Assembly (NCBI RefSeq): GCF_036324505.1
Contig: NC_086370.1
Span: 10,154,512 to 10,218,511 of the forward strand
Reading direction: 5' to 3'
Origin: Eleginops maclovinus
Taxonomy: Eukaryota > Chordata > Actinopteri > Perciformes > Eleginopidae
DNA length: 64,000 bases
Positions 1 to 12,875 of the stretch are shown in pieces. The notes below the pieces were generated by a model. It was not told the origin of the DNA. It was given only the letters and a program-made list of their open reading frames with translations, and did no database searches. The number at the start of each line of letters is the position of its first letter. Position 1 is the stretch's first letter. The translations under genes and the position numbers were made by a program.

Positions 1-3000
1 CAGATAAGATGGAGCATCCCCCTCCCCAATGCGCTAATCAGCACAATAAAGGAGATAAAAGGTAGAATTAGCATACAGTGTTTTCACAGTCCAGCATACA
101 TCTCAAATGTAGCTAATTGAAGCCCTTCTCTCTTGCTTTGTAACTGGTTTACTATTCTTGCACTAAATCTGTAATTAGCCAACTTAGCATCTTTTCCCCA
201 GCCTTGGTTGAATGGTAGCATTTATCTTTACAATGGACTCTATGTGCTTGTGTAAGCACCGACAGAGCCTTAAAGACAAACATGCAGCTTTCTGATTCCT
301 AAACTTATCAGCACATTCCTTCAGTGTATGGGTGATTTGAGTCCTTTGGTCCTGTGAGATAAGAAGTTTGAGTGTCTGATGAAGGGTCAGTCAGGGTTTA
401 CAGCTGTAAGGAGAGGAAGTCAGGGCTTATGTTATCTAATAAAACAAACCATGTTTTTGTTGCTTAGATATATTGTACGAGACCTCAAGGACTGTAATGG
501 CCCTGTTAATTTGAACACATAGAGGAAATATGCTTCATAGGCAACAGGATTGTGAGTAAATAAATGGTAGCATACTGAAAAAGGGATGTCACACATAGCT
601 GCCATCCCCATGATCAGTGTTCACTTATCCGTGCCAAACACTAATTCTGACTTTCTCTCTATGATCTGCATGACCTGTTTACTCTCTTGAGTCATGTCTT
701 AGAATGATTATTTATTTCTTAATGATATTTGTACTTTGTTTTTTTCCGTGGCTGAACACAATGACAAACTACTAGAAAAATAGCAAAGCAAAAACAGATT
801 TTTTTTAATATTTTCATGGACTTTAGAACAGACGTGGGAACATCAGTACTCTCAACCCTGATGCTTCAATCACTTGCTTAAAATACATTCTCATTAACCA
901 GTTCCACACTCGCATGTGGTTGTCTCGAGTGATATAATCCAGTTTGCATCCTTATGCTCTTAGCTGGGAAAAGTTACCTTGACATTTTTTTCATTGTGGT
1001 GGTGTAAAGCCTCTTGGGGAAGCAGAAGATGTTTTCTGGTAACACCTTCAAACAACAAGAAGGTCTCAGCGTCTGACACCGGTTCTTTAGCACTCACCTT
1101 GAGTAACTTGGATATCAGATTGCTTATTGCTCCTTATCCAGGATCCACATTCAAAGAAAGCCTATAGAAAGTGATGATGGGGGAATAAAAGCACCGAAAG
1201 AGTCGAGGAGACATTTATGACTTTCCTGAAAGAAGTGTTCGCAGACTGCCCGCCCACCTATTAGCGCCAGAGTGTAAGGTGCTTGTGGTGGAGCTGTGAA
1301 TGACATGTTTTAGGTTAAACTAGGAGTAACTTGAGGAGACCCTCTTTATCCCAGTCTGTTCTTGGTGTGAGGTTAACCTTCTGCACGAGGAGGCGTGTGG
1401 CAGTGTGTATTACATTGGCAGTGATGGGGATGAGGGGTGGGAGAATATCATTCTGGTGGACTCGGAGTGCTTATGTTTATTCTGGACCTTGACATGCTTT
1501 CATCTACATTTGCATAAAATAACTTGGGACACAGTTATTTTAATCAATGCCATTAAAACAACAGAAGAAACCTCATATTTCTCCCAATTACTGCAAATAG
1601 GTTAATTCAAATTAAAATGACGAGTTTTGTTAAAAATGGTTCACAAACACCTTCCTATTTTGTTCTGAAATGGAAAAGCAAATGTTCCCCAGAACCCATT
1701 TCACAGATGATCTATATGATATGTTGGCAATAATATCTCCTACAAGGTTTTATTGCTTGTGACTGCAGAATTATGTTCACATTCTTCACTATGTGAAGTA
1801 TGTCTGTGCCAACATTAAGACCAAAGGTGACTTGAGTTTTGTTGAATTTGAAGGTAACCACTCTTAGCTCAGGGCCATGCCTCTTTTCTTACAGATCATA
1901 ACCCTTGAAATATACTTTTCTTTGCTCCAATTTCATAAACAAACAAAAGACAAAGCTGTGACATTTCACAGGCCACTAAGAACTCCTTTAGGTTGACCCA
2001 TCAAAGACAACCATTAAAAGGTAGAGGAAGTGAACCAACAACTCGTCGATAGAGGAGATGGGTAGCTTTGTTTGGTAAATATTAGTGCCATTATAACCAA
2101 CATCAATCACACAGGCAATAACATAGATGTGACTTTATATGCAGCATAGGGGACAACACCGGGGCAGGAGCTGCCAGACTTTGGCAGCTGCTGATGCTGT
2201 CTGTGTTGGTGTGAAAATGGCTGCGATTTGAAATGGAAATGGTCCCTTTCTGTTGCCGGTTGTTGTTTGGGAACAGTCCTTGTGTTGATTGAACCGTAGC
2301 TGCTTGAATCGAGTTTCTGCATAGCATTGCAATAGGCTCTCAAAAAAGCATTCTTCTCTTTGTAAAGGTCACTGTAAATGTGGAAAATGCCAGCATTCCC
2401 TATTTAGAAACATTCATCACTGTGACTGTATCATTTTCAAAAGCTATTCTTTCTATACCCATTTGTGCAGTTTACAATCCACATTTCTACATTTTTTCCA
2501 TGATCATTGGGAATGCATTTTTTCACAGGCTAAGGCTTCTGCACTTTTTTACATGCTTTCATAAACTGTAACTAATAAGATGAACAACTGCAAACAGGTA
2601 TTTCGTTGTCTGTGTTAATATATTCTTAAAGCTTTAACCTGCAACGATAGAGACTTTTTAAATATTATGCAATGTTTAAACTGTAGTTTTATTTTACCTG
2701 TGAATAGTTTTGCATTAAATTCTATAAATCTTCTTAATTATATCTGTCTCTGCAGCTCAAGTGACCCAAATTCCACACCGTGATCACTCCAATTTAATTA
2801 TCATCAGCAGCATTTCTCTTTTCGTGCTTTTCACCTGAGAGTCTGCTATGGGAAGCCCTGCATTTAAACTGAAATGTACCTTGTGGATTGCTTTAACATG
2901 GTTTCACTGTTGCATCACTGAGTTTTGAGCGGGAATTCCTCTGCGTAGTTTGTAAAAGTTGAGCCAAATTTCTGCCAACAGCATTTAAGTTCTATGTGCA

Positions 3001-6000
3001 CTGCAGCATCAACCGCCCCCAGCTCTCTCAGGATGGGGAAAGCCCAGAGGAGGCTCCGTTTAACCCCTCAGGATTAGTGCTCATGCCTACTTTAGCACTG
3101 GTAAAAGGGGAAACGTCTCAGCACATGGAGTCAATAGGGATTCAGGCCCACTCCACTGGCTTCCCACACATAAACGGACAAAGAAGAAAGAAAAGTGAAG
3201 CTCTTGCTCTCATTTGAATAAGGATGGATGTTTGCCCTGCCTATGTTACCGTTTGCCCTTCTGCTGCTTTCACAAAACATTACCAGACCAATACTTCAAG
3301 GCTGTAATCTCAAATACACAGTTTAAAGCAAGTACCGTGAGCTTCCCTTCAATGTCTAACCTGCATCAGTTTTTCAAACGGAAGAAAGGTTTTGCATTTT
3401 ATGAGTATAGTTTCCCTTCCTAAGCAGTGTAATGTACATTAGTCTCATAATTCTCTCATCCTCTCAGGTCATGTCTTTTACTGTGTCAGAGAACATTATT
3501 GTTCCTGTGCTGAGTATATTTCTGTCTTGCCGGTGAGGTCTGTTGGAGAGGAGCTGTATGGAGTAACAGTCTGGTGTGGTGTCGGAGGGCGTGCCTCTCT
3601 CACAGGGATCCCTGGCAGAGTCAAGGCTCTTTCTGTTGACTTAAGTCCTTGGTTGACATTCCCTTGTGTTTGTCTAGGCTTTCATCACGGCTCCGTTCAA
3701 ACAAGCGCCAGCAACTGATAAAACACATGCTCTCACTAACTCACAGTCAAGCGCCAACACACACCATACACACTCATTTACTGTCACATGAACAGACATC
3801 ATTTTGACTTCATGGCAACAGGTGATGCCCCGAAATGGAGCCGTAGCCATAAAAGCTGTATTGTGTGTAAGCGGGACAGTTCTTGTAAAAATGACAGTAG
3901 ACTTTAAAGTGTGAGCACATTAACAGCTGCGTGTGATATGGAATGATATGGATCCCCAGCAGTGTCTCCTGCTGCCAGAATACGATAGGCCTCAGCTTGT
4001 GAAGTTGATAGTGGAGAGTACTGGAGTAAAATATGTCTCTCATGGTGGAAAAAACCCTCATGTGTTTTAACATATGGCCCTGCTACTCGGCTTCGAACAT
4101 TTTCTTTCTGTTTGAGTTGAAGAGTTGGAGCCAACCTACAGGAATGCATCTGTCAGTAAAGCAGAAAGGGTGTCTTCTCTTTGTATGGAGTGCCGTCTGT
4201 TCCCTTGTGTGGATGGCTGCCCAACCTGCAAAATGTCACGCCTGCAGCAGCGGCTCAGAGGTGCAGTAGGAGGAGCAGGGGAGCGCAGGGTGTGGGGACA
4301 GTGGCAGTAGGGGTGTGTGCATCTGTGGCATCATTGTCCCAGAAAAGGAGAGTGTTATCATCATCCCAGTGTGGTTGCAACATGGAGAACGATGGGTTTT
4401 TGAAAAACCAGGTGCAACCTACACCTGTGCTCGTTCTTTCCACCTCGCCTAATTAGAGTACGGTATCCTCCTAATGAATATTCTCAGTCTTGTCTCCTCT
4501 GTGTTGGTGTGTTTGCATGTGCGTGTGGGTGGGTGGGAGCCAATGGGCTCAATTGGGAATTATCTAGCTTTCCCTTGAGAAATCCTCTTTAACTAGCTCT
4601 CTGTTTATCCACAAGAGCATACTCACTTCCGAGTTAGCTGTACAGACTCAACAGCCCATTGCTCATATTCTGATCTATTGTTAAAATTGATTCTGTGTGA
4701 ATATGACTGCGCATACCCTCTTTACTTTCTTGTTGAAAGGCCAGTGTAATCCCAGACTTTATTGAGTAAGTAATTAATGCCTGACATAAGGGAGGTTCAC
4801 TCGCTTTTCAAAAGGCTTTCACTTCATTTCCTGTGCCAGCAGGATATTCTTATTCCTGCAGAGGCGCAAGTGCAGAGAGAAATAGTTATTTTCTGTCACT
4901 GGATCTGTCAGCGGGTTGGCGGGGATCAATCACAACATTTGTCAGATCTGAAGCTCAATGTGTCAGAAGCAATAGAAGAGAAATCATTTTCCCCTTACTG
5001 TAGTGTAACAGCGCTCTGTATGATGTGCAGTCATCTGCTGGGTTATAATTGGGGCTATGGCAGCTGAACCCCTGCCTGGTTCCTCTGAATTCAGTGACAT
5101 GGAGTCTTCCATAGAGACTCAGTGTGTGATTTTTCACATAGTCTGACAGGCATTTCAGGCTTCTCACATATCCAGCCGTCAGTTTACCTGAGCCACGCTT
5201 TGTGTCTGTTTTTGTCAGTGTGAGACTTGTGTATGACTGTGGGGATACAAGTGTCAAGCATCAGTTCATGCCACATAAAGCCTCCTCAGTGTTCTACTCA
5301 TGATGTCAGTAAAGTATAACAAAAGCAAAGTTTTCCTGCAAAAGCTCAAATTCACTAGCACATAAGGTTATCAGGTCAAAATAAATTCTTTGATTAGTTT
5401 CATGCATTCAGTCTGCCCCTCCACCACCACCACTACCACCAACCTCACATGGGCAGCTGACCTTGCCCCCTCCATGTTTAACAAACTCTCTGCCTGTGCT
5501 CATTCAGTCATGTTTCCGTGGTGACCATGCTGAGTCATTGAGGCCTAGCTGGTCTAGCAAAAGTCCAGCTTTTAGAATACTCTTTTGACATGGCATTAAG
5601 ACGCTGAGAGTGAAACTCATCAAATCAGTGTAGCACAGTCCAGCAGAGATATCCTTGTGCTGTTGCTTGTTGTCTGGAGACCAATATGATGGTGCGTTCT
5701 GTCATGAGAAAAAAATAGCAGAAGCAAGTTGTTTTTATGTTTCACCCAGTGAGCAATTGCCAAGCTGTTTGCTTAGAAATGTGTCTACTTTTTTTGAAGC
5801 CAGGATTTCTTTGGTCATTTGAATGGTACCTTATGGAAAATGAAACATGTCACGGTATAAATTTAGAGGCTCAATGGCTCATCTATTTACCCATTGCCAG
5901 TGGGTTCTTTCAGTCATATTGAATCACACAGCAGTCTGGGTTTCTCCTGAGCTGCAGCTCCCAGTGCCAGAGGAGGTGTAAGCTGAGACAGAGGATCTGT

Positions 6001-9000
6001 CAGGGGAGTGCATTGTTGCAGTAAAGGCCCTGATGTACCCCAAGATGGACATGACGGCACCAGTGGACGCACATTTTCATTATATTATTTTAGGATTCCG
6101 CATAAGTGATGTCCACACACTTCTTCAGTCGGCAAGTGCAAATGTTTGTAACACTTTGGTCTGCAAATCGCTGCATGAATTGACGACATGCGTAACTCAG
6201 TGGCTTTTCGACACAAAACAATTTGATCTTAATTTGCCATTCAGATGTACTTACCTCTGTTAATGTGCTAGTTATTAAACAGCACAACTCTTCTTTGTGT
6301 TTAAAAAAAAAAAAGATCTTGAGTAGAATTTTGTAAAAGCCATATCAGCAGTGTGACTTAAAAGGACCTTCCACTTTAGCACAGCTCCAGACTGAATTAA
6401 ATCTCACGGTTTAATACACATACAAAGAGAGTTATTAAAAGGGCTTTTTTTGCCTTCTTGCCACAACACTGTGGCAACGTTTTTACTTCTCATGTTGGAA
6501 TTAAATCTGGTTAATAAAGCATGAAATACTGTTAATGAGACAATTTAAAATTGTAAGGAAGCTCTCCTCACATCAGGTACATAAAAAAATGTTTTAATAA
6601 AGGATTTGTCTCACATTTGTGATGCAGGGAAAACACCTCTTAATTAAATCCTTTGCCAAGTTTCTTCATGCCAGCTGTTTTTAGGACTACATATAGTGTT
6701 TCTGAATATAAAGAGCCATAAACTATGCTTATATATAAATGTCAGAACTAATAAAGTATGAAATTGATGTAAAAACGTATTGGGACTGTTCATAGCTGCC
6801 TACGTTGTGAGGAGGGACGAGCCTCCTGTCCTGCAGTGCTGACGATAATCGTTGTTCATGAACAGCTCAACTGCAAAATACGTTTCAAATATCCAGCGAT
6901 GGGTGCAGCCTGTGAGAGGACTGAGCAAACTCTTCTTCTTTGATATCATTCTTTTCCGACTGGTTGCTGCATCTACATTGGGAACAGAAAAGGGCTTCTG
7001 AGCTCCCTCTTGCATGCCAAACATTACACGAGCACTGCAGCACTGTAACATCCAGCGTTGCTGCAAATTCCATCCTCTTTCAAATGGTATGTTTCCATTG
7101 CCTATTCGTCAACATTCAATATGTTACACTGCTCAGGTTTCAAGCTGGTTAAAAATCTCAGTAAGAGTTTTTTTTTACAACTTTGTTATTTAATTATGTT
7201 AATAAGACAAATCCCAAGCGTAATACTTATTACCTACACTATGATGGCTTTTGCTATAAGAAACTGGTTTTGCATGATGGTTTCTATGACTAACTATGCT
7301 CATGGACCATTTAGAGTTAACCAATCTTTCCAATTTTACACTTTTGATTGTGTTGTATGTCCGCTTTAATTCCACCAGGTTCACATTGAAATAGAAACGA
7401 CACAGTTTTTCTCATTAGCTCGTCGGAGTTGTGCTCCACTAAACTAGCTGTTTGTTTGTAGCGCTTCTGCAGGTATGTCTTTGGTTTTTACGGTGGCCAT
7501 GATGAGATTGGCTGTGTGACTGTAATTACTAATTTAGCTAAAGTGCGGGGAAAACAAACAGAGCAGGAAAAGCTGGAATGATCAAACGTTAGCTCTCTCC
7601 AGCTGCCTCCCAGCTCTAATCTGCTCAGGTAATTCTCCTCAAACCCATTGATTCCATGCAAGAGATTGACTTTCAATGCATCTCTGATGAGATGGGAGTG
7701 GGACACACACACACACAACCTACCTGAGCACTCAAATTGATTGGCAAGCAGATGCTCGGTCAAAGTGACGGGCGATAAGTGCTTTGGCAAGCTTTAAGTG
7801 AAATCTTTATGCATTTCTTGCTGTATGTAGCCACGAGTCACTGCCTTTTTTCATATGCTCCCTCTCATTTGCAGTGCCTCTCATAGCATTTTCTCAGCTA
7901 CAGAGAAGCGGCCCTCCCTGTCTGATAAAGCACCTGTGACCTTTCAAATGAAGTGTTCTGTTTAGTTAAGAGACTACTTCAGAAGGTGCTTTAGGAAAAT
8001 GCAATAAACAACTCCACTTCCTCTCGCACTGTATCGACCCTAATGACCTCATATGGTAATTTCCTGTTGAAATGAATTTACTAAGTTTTCGGGCAAATAT
8101 AGTAATCCCAGTAAAGCCTGTAGCACACAGTCATTGATTCAATAGTAAAAAGAAATGTTAGATTCAAAGTCTTTCTTGTGCCAAATGAGAACATTATCGG
8201 CCATCGGCGTCTGATGATATACAGCTGATTATTGCTTTCAGGGACTTGTTCTGCCGAGGGATTTCTAAGCTTTTTTTTCTCCAGCCTCACATATCGCTCC
8301 TCAGAAAGCAAAATCCATAATGTCTAAGCACCATGGCTTGTATTTACTATAAGGGACAAATGCAGTCCTTTTTATTTTGTATTGAACATGCTTTATTACC
8401 CGTGCATACACTACAGCATGTTTCACACTCTGCCTCAGGATTATGTAAAGAACAGGCTGATTTTTATCGTAACTGCTGCATCCTTTTTATTAGAATGCAG
8501 AGCAGCTTCCAAATGTTAAACCTCTCATAAAAAAAGTGGTCAGTTAAGATAACACTCTGGAAAAAAGATTATAGTTTACTTATTGGCACCCAAAGCTTTA
8601 ATCTTTGGACTATAATGTGCTGTAGACATGCACTAGACCATTACTATAACTTTTATCTGTGCTTTTTGCTGCAATACCTAATCACCTCTCTCTGTACTCG
8701 CCATGGCACCATCAGGCAAGGCGGCGCATGCAGTGCAGTTTAAGATTCCTTGGCCTGTAGTTAGCCTGTTGTATATAGTAATGTGAAGCCCCCTTAATTG
8801 GAGTCCTGGGGAGGATCTCTGGGAGCGCTCTCTAAGTACTGCCCCACAATTGTCTGCAGGTCAGAGGGCATGCTTTGAGATTTGCATGAGGTTCCACACC
8901 TAAAAGAGCGTTACAATCGAGCGTTTCATCAAAATCAGCAGCCAAAGCTGTTGGAATGTGCTGCAATATATTCTATTCCCCACACGAAATGGCCTCAGCC

Positions 9001-10856
9001 ACCTTAATTTATTTCCCTCCTCTCTTCATCTTACTGTATGTGCTTTTTCATCTGTGGATCAGGAGCAGTCTGCAATTTCAAGTGGAGACCCGCGCACACC
9101 AATCAGATCATAACAAATCTCTGCAAAATGGAAGACTCAAGGCGCTGTCTCAACATCTGAAATTGATGGCAATCAGTAAATTGCTGTCCTAAGTGCAATG
9201 GCAGTGCATTAGTAATGGGTTGTGATCAGAACCAGGGAGCTGTGGATCAGAGTAGCTAAGCCTATTGTCTCTAAGGACAAAGCAGGGTGGGAGCAGGCTC
9301 GAGAGACTATTCTAACTCCTTTCACCTCGGCCCACAAAGTTGGATTTCTCTTAAACAAGGGCCTAATCCCCCTTTTCCCAGTGAAGCTCTCGCTCAGTCA
9401 GCCATCAGGCCTTCTCTTTTTTTCCATTGGACACTTTAGCTGAGGCTCAGTCCTACCCCGTCTTTAGCTCCCTATGAAGTCCCTGTTGCTCTTTTTAGGA
9501 ACAGTCACCATTTCCTAAAGCATTCAGTGTTTGGCTGTTGGACTGTAAACTCTAATACCAGCTTCTTAAGGAGTTTTTAATCCTCTTGAGCAAAAACCCA
9601 TACAACATGGTGATGAGACAGCCCATGCATGCATCCCACACAATTGCCCTTATTTACTACTGTGGTAGCACCATTATTAAAAAAGAAAGAGAGCCTTTTA
9701 TGTGTTTTACATGTTTATAAAAATAACCCTTTGGCCAATCTGTTCCTTTAAGTTGCATATTGTTCAAATACAAAGGTGGGTTTATTTAAATTTAAAATGT
9801 GGCAGGATACAAATAAATATATGTTTTAAATACAAGGCAGTAGTACTTGTTGTTTTGCACTTGTGGTATTCCAAATGACACCATGCATGTAAAAAGCGAG
9901 CATATGTAGAAGAGTTAACGGGTCATTTTATCACAAGGAGGTTATTTGTTGTAAATGTTTTCAGGGACAAATTCAATCCTTCATGTACAATGAATCAGGC
10001 TGATGGTGAATAATGATAACCATGACATTTAGAGTCATGTAAAATTTAAATGTTATCTTTGGACAGAAAAAGAACAAACTCTCTTTGTCTGCTCAGGACT
10101 TTATCAGCAGAAAGGAAGGGGCTCTGTGAGCATTAATGCCAAAACAGAATTTGGATCCGACAATTCCACATAGATGTTTTTGGGAGAATTAGAGCTGCAG
10201 CCAGGCATGGTGTCTTTCTACACTTTCCCGTTTAGTGCGAGGTTAAGCCAACCATAACCGGCAAATGTGTGTCGCTTCCTCCACCAGATTGTTTTTAGAG
10301 TACCTTTTCTTCCTCTCACTAAGGCTTGGGGTCATTAGGGAACATGTTGCTATCACAAAGAGTGGAAATTAAAGGGGCACTACAGAACCCACAATAGCTC
10401 CTCACATGATTTTAGAGCTGCTTCTCTTCCGTTATCAGATTTAGGCACTTTGCAAGTGATACTCTAAATACTTTTACTGACAGTGGTTAGGAGATTTAAT
10501 TTGATGTAACAAAGTATCCATTCAGTTGTGAATGATTTCTATTACTTCTTTGGTTTGTACTTATTTCCTCTTGGTTGTATTGGGATCTGTTTTCCGGACA
10601 ACCTGTGTGGAGTCTAATCTTACACTTTTACTGCTGCAGTTGTTCCTGCTGCCACATTTATTTAAGTACTGTGGTAAGGAGCACCAGTAGTTTTTATGTC
10701 TCATTTTCACACCTGTTAAAAACTTACAGTGAAGGCGGTGTACTTGCATTTAGCCGAACTGCGTATCTCCCGCTCATATTGGAGGTAAAACGGACGTCCG
10801 GTTGTACTAACTCACAATCTGCCCATTTGAAGAGAAGAGTCGCAGGATGAAACCCT
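1..10856. other. Noncoding stretch, no gene recognised
   Basis: No open reading frame here is long or has a recognisable domain, and no convincing exon bounded by splice signals was found. The base composition is that of ordinary vertebrate noncoding DNA, with short A/T runs and only brief CA-rich patches such as 7703-7718. A GC-balanced, repeat-free block at about 8585-8900 is listed separately as a possible regulatory element. Another homeodomain-site-rich patch lies near 2790-2870. I see nothing else I can name. Confidence 0.6.
8585..8900. promoter_or_regulatory. Candidate conserved noncoding element
   Basis: The block contrasts with its AT-rich surroundings. It is GC-balanced, free of simple repeats, and holds several possible transcription-factor sites, including CTTTAATCTTTGG near 8596 and CTTAATTGG near 8793. 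It has no long reading frame. Fish developmental-gene deserts are known to contain such blocks as enhancers; assigning this block to that class is inference only. Alignment with other teleosts would decide. Confidence 0.2.
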
Positions 10857-10967
10857 CTTTATTAGTCACATACATGCACACAGCAGAGCACACACAGTGA
10901 AATTGGTCCTCTGCATTTAACCCATCCTAGTACTAGGAGCAGTGGGCAGCTATCGTGCAGCGCCCGG
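10857..10967 (-). repeat. 5'-truncated SINE/LINE-type 3' tail
   Basis: Read on the minus strand, this segment runs from a CCGGGCG box through an ACTGCTCC motif, GGGTTAAATGCAGAGG and AATTTCACTGTG to an ACTAATAAAG terminus. This is the 3' tail of a very common fish interspersed repeat. The same succession of motifs (ACTGCTCC-like, CTCTGCAT, CAATTTCCCTGT, ATTAATAAAG) occurs in the complete SINE at 56563-56938. The 5' part, including the tRNA-like head, is absent, as expected from incomplete reverse transcription. No target-site duplication was identified. Confidence 0.6.
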
Positions 10968-12754
10968 CAATGTGTAATGTAATGTCATTATTAGAGGAAC
11001 AAGGACATGAAGTATGCCAGTGGGTGAATGCACAGCTGGACGAACAATTTAAATCATAGCAGAAGGGATTCAGAAATCAGCTGATTGTTTTGACATATTA
11101 AAAAATGTTTGGGATGTTGCTAGTGTTTATCATTAAAGAGCAAATGATCGACCATGTAGTGTAATATTGATCAATACGAGATGTAATTATATTGTCAGTT
11201 GTGTATTGTTTTGGTTTTCATATTGTACTGCATATGAAATTTAAGTTTTTGGTATTTGTTTCACCTATTGGGCCAGATCACATCCTACGTCCATTTAAGC
11301 CCAACTCTTTTAAAAGGAACAGGAAACGCAAGGCTTCTGCCAGCATTTACCGTAGTCGCTGCAATGTTTATCACTGCCTGGGAAATGTTGGCCCCATGGT
11401 ATCACTTCCCTCTAAATAGAACCATTTGCATATAGAAATACTGATTACAACAATGTTGATAAATTGCACATTACCACAATTTGCCATAACAAATATGTCC
11501 ATATGCATACAGAAGGCTCGAGTGTTTATTTAGAATTGGGTAGAGGTTTCTTATTGCCAAAGTAACCACCCTTCTGCTTTAATATATTAAAGACATAACA
11601 TTAAATAAACAGCCACGCTACATTCAATTTTCTCTTTCTGTTTGACATTGAGGATACGATAGGGCACGATTTCCCAAATTTATGTAACAGATTGCAATCG
11701 CGGGCCGATAACTTGATTCAGTAATTAAGTTTCCCTCACTGATTAGAATAAATGCAGGCACCTTTTTTTACTTGTTACTTTGGTTCTTGTGATGGAAAAC
11801 AATTTATGTGCTGGATCATACATTCAAGCATGAACTCCACTCCAAATAGACCTTGAACAAATTTGTATTTCAGAAATGAATCCCAATCCACACAAGGAGA
11901 ACAAAGAAGAGATTAAATACCTCCGCTGTTGCCCCACTTTGTTACAAATCTGAGTCAATAAATCTCAGAAAAAATAATTGAACTTGTTCTGCCAAAAATG
12001 CTGAACTACGACTTAAAAGATGACCCAGCTTGCTTGAGATTATGTTCCCCAGAGTAGAGTAAACAACTTGAAAGCTTGTACAGTCATTCATTAGGCAAAG
12101 CATTATTAGCGGCATCTCAAGGCATCTCATGTTTTCCAAGTTAATCTAAAGAGATCACAAGATAATGGGACATTGACCCGATGGATGGTTGAAACATTTC
12201 TACTCGAAATGTGTATTTTTCTACCGTTCTAAGGTTTGGAAATACAGAATTTGATTGTCGTTGTAGCAGTGGTAGTAGGTGTTTAACTGCTATGTTGGAG
12301 TTGTAGTTCCTGGTACGGTGAATGAGGCAACATCACTCTGGGTATTTTTCTTTGGCGGTCTACAGGACGAAACTACTGGATTTTCTCAGGAAAATGGAAG
12401 TTGCTTTCATTGTAGTAAACATTATAGACAAGAATAAAGTGACACACACATTCACTAACTCCTTAACGTTAGTTGTGACCTTACATAAACGTGATACTGC
12501 TGCACCACACATGTTTTCACTGGCTTTGAAACTAATGTAAATCGTTAGCCTGTGCCCCGCTGAGGGCAAGATGGAGATGGAAACTACAAAATGCTGAGCA
12601 CTGTGTGCAGAGATGTGATCTTATGGTAACCTCAAAGATCTGACCCCTGGTTCTCTGCCAAATGTGTTGGATTTACATTAAAAGCGTGTAAACAAAGAAC
12701 GATTTTGGAATTAGCCTTGAGAGAAATGCTGTGCTCATACCAACTCAACACAGT

Positions 12755-12875
12755 TAATTACATGTAAATAGGTACTTAATTATTACGCCTGTTAATGAGC
12801 ACAATTTCACAAATCCGAGGAAATGTTTAGCAGAGATAATGATCTGCTGTTATTCATGATCCGTTTGTGTCTACA
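12755..12875. promoter_or_regulatory. Candidate homeodomain-site cluster
   Basis: Within about 120 bases there are several TAAT-core sites, including AGTTAATTACATG, ACTTAATTATTACG and TGTTAATGAG, followed by GATAATGATC. Dense TAAT cores are typical of developmental enhancers bound by homeodomain proteins, but they also occur by chance in AT-rich DNA. No neighbouring gene is visible, so no target can be named. Confidence 0.18.

Noticed and set aside
4125..4310. Cysteine-rich short frame with CMECRLFPCVDGCPTCKM
   Set aside because: The Cys spacing matches no metal-binding family I know, the frame is only 61 codons, and it lies in a GC-rich patch where stops are rarer; no splice context supports an exon.
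12290..12600. Possible MITE bounded by GGAGTTGTAGTTCC and GGAAACTACAAAATG
   Set aside because: The two ends are only roughly inverse and no target duplication was found.
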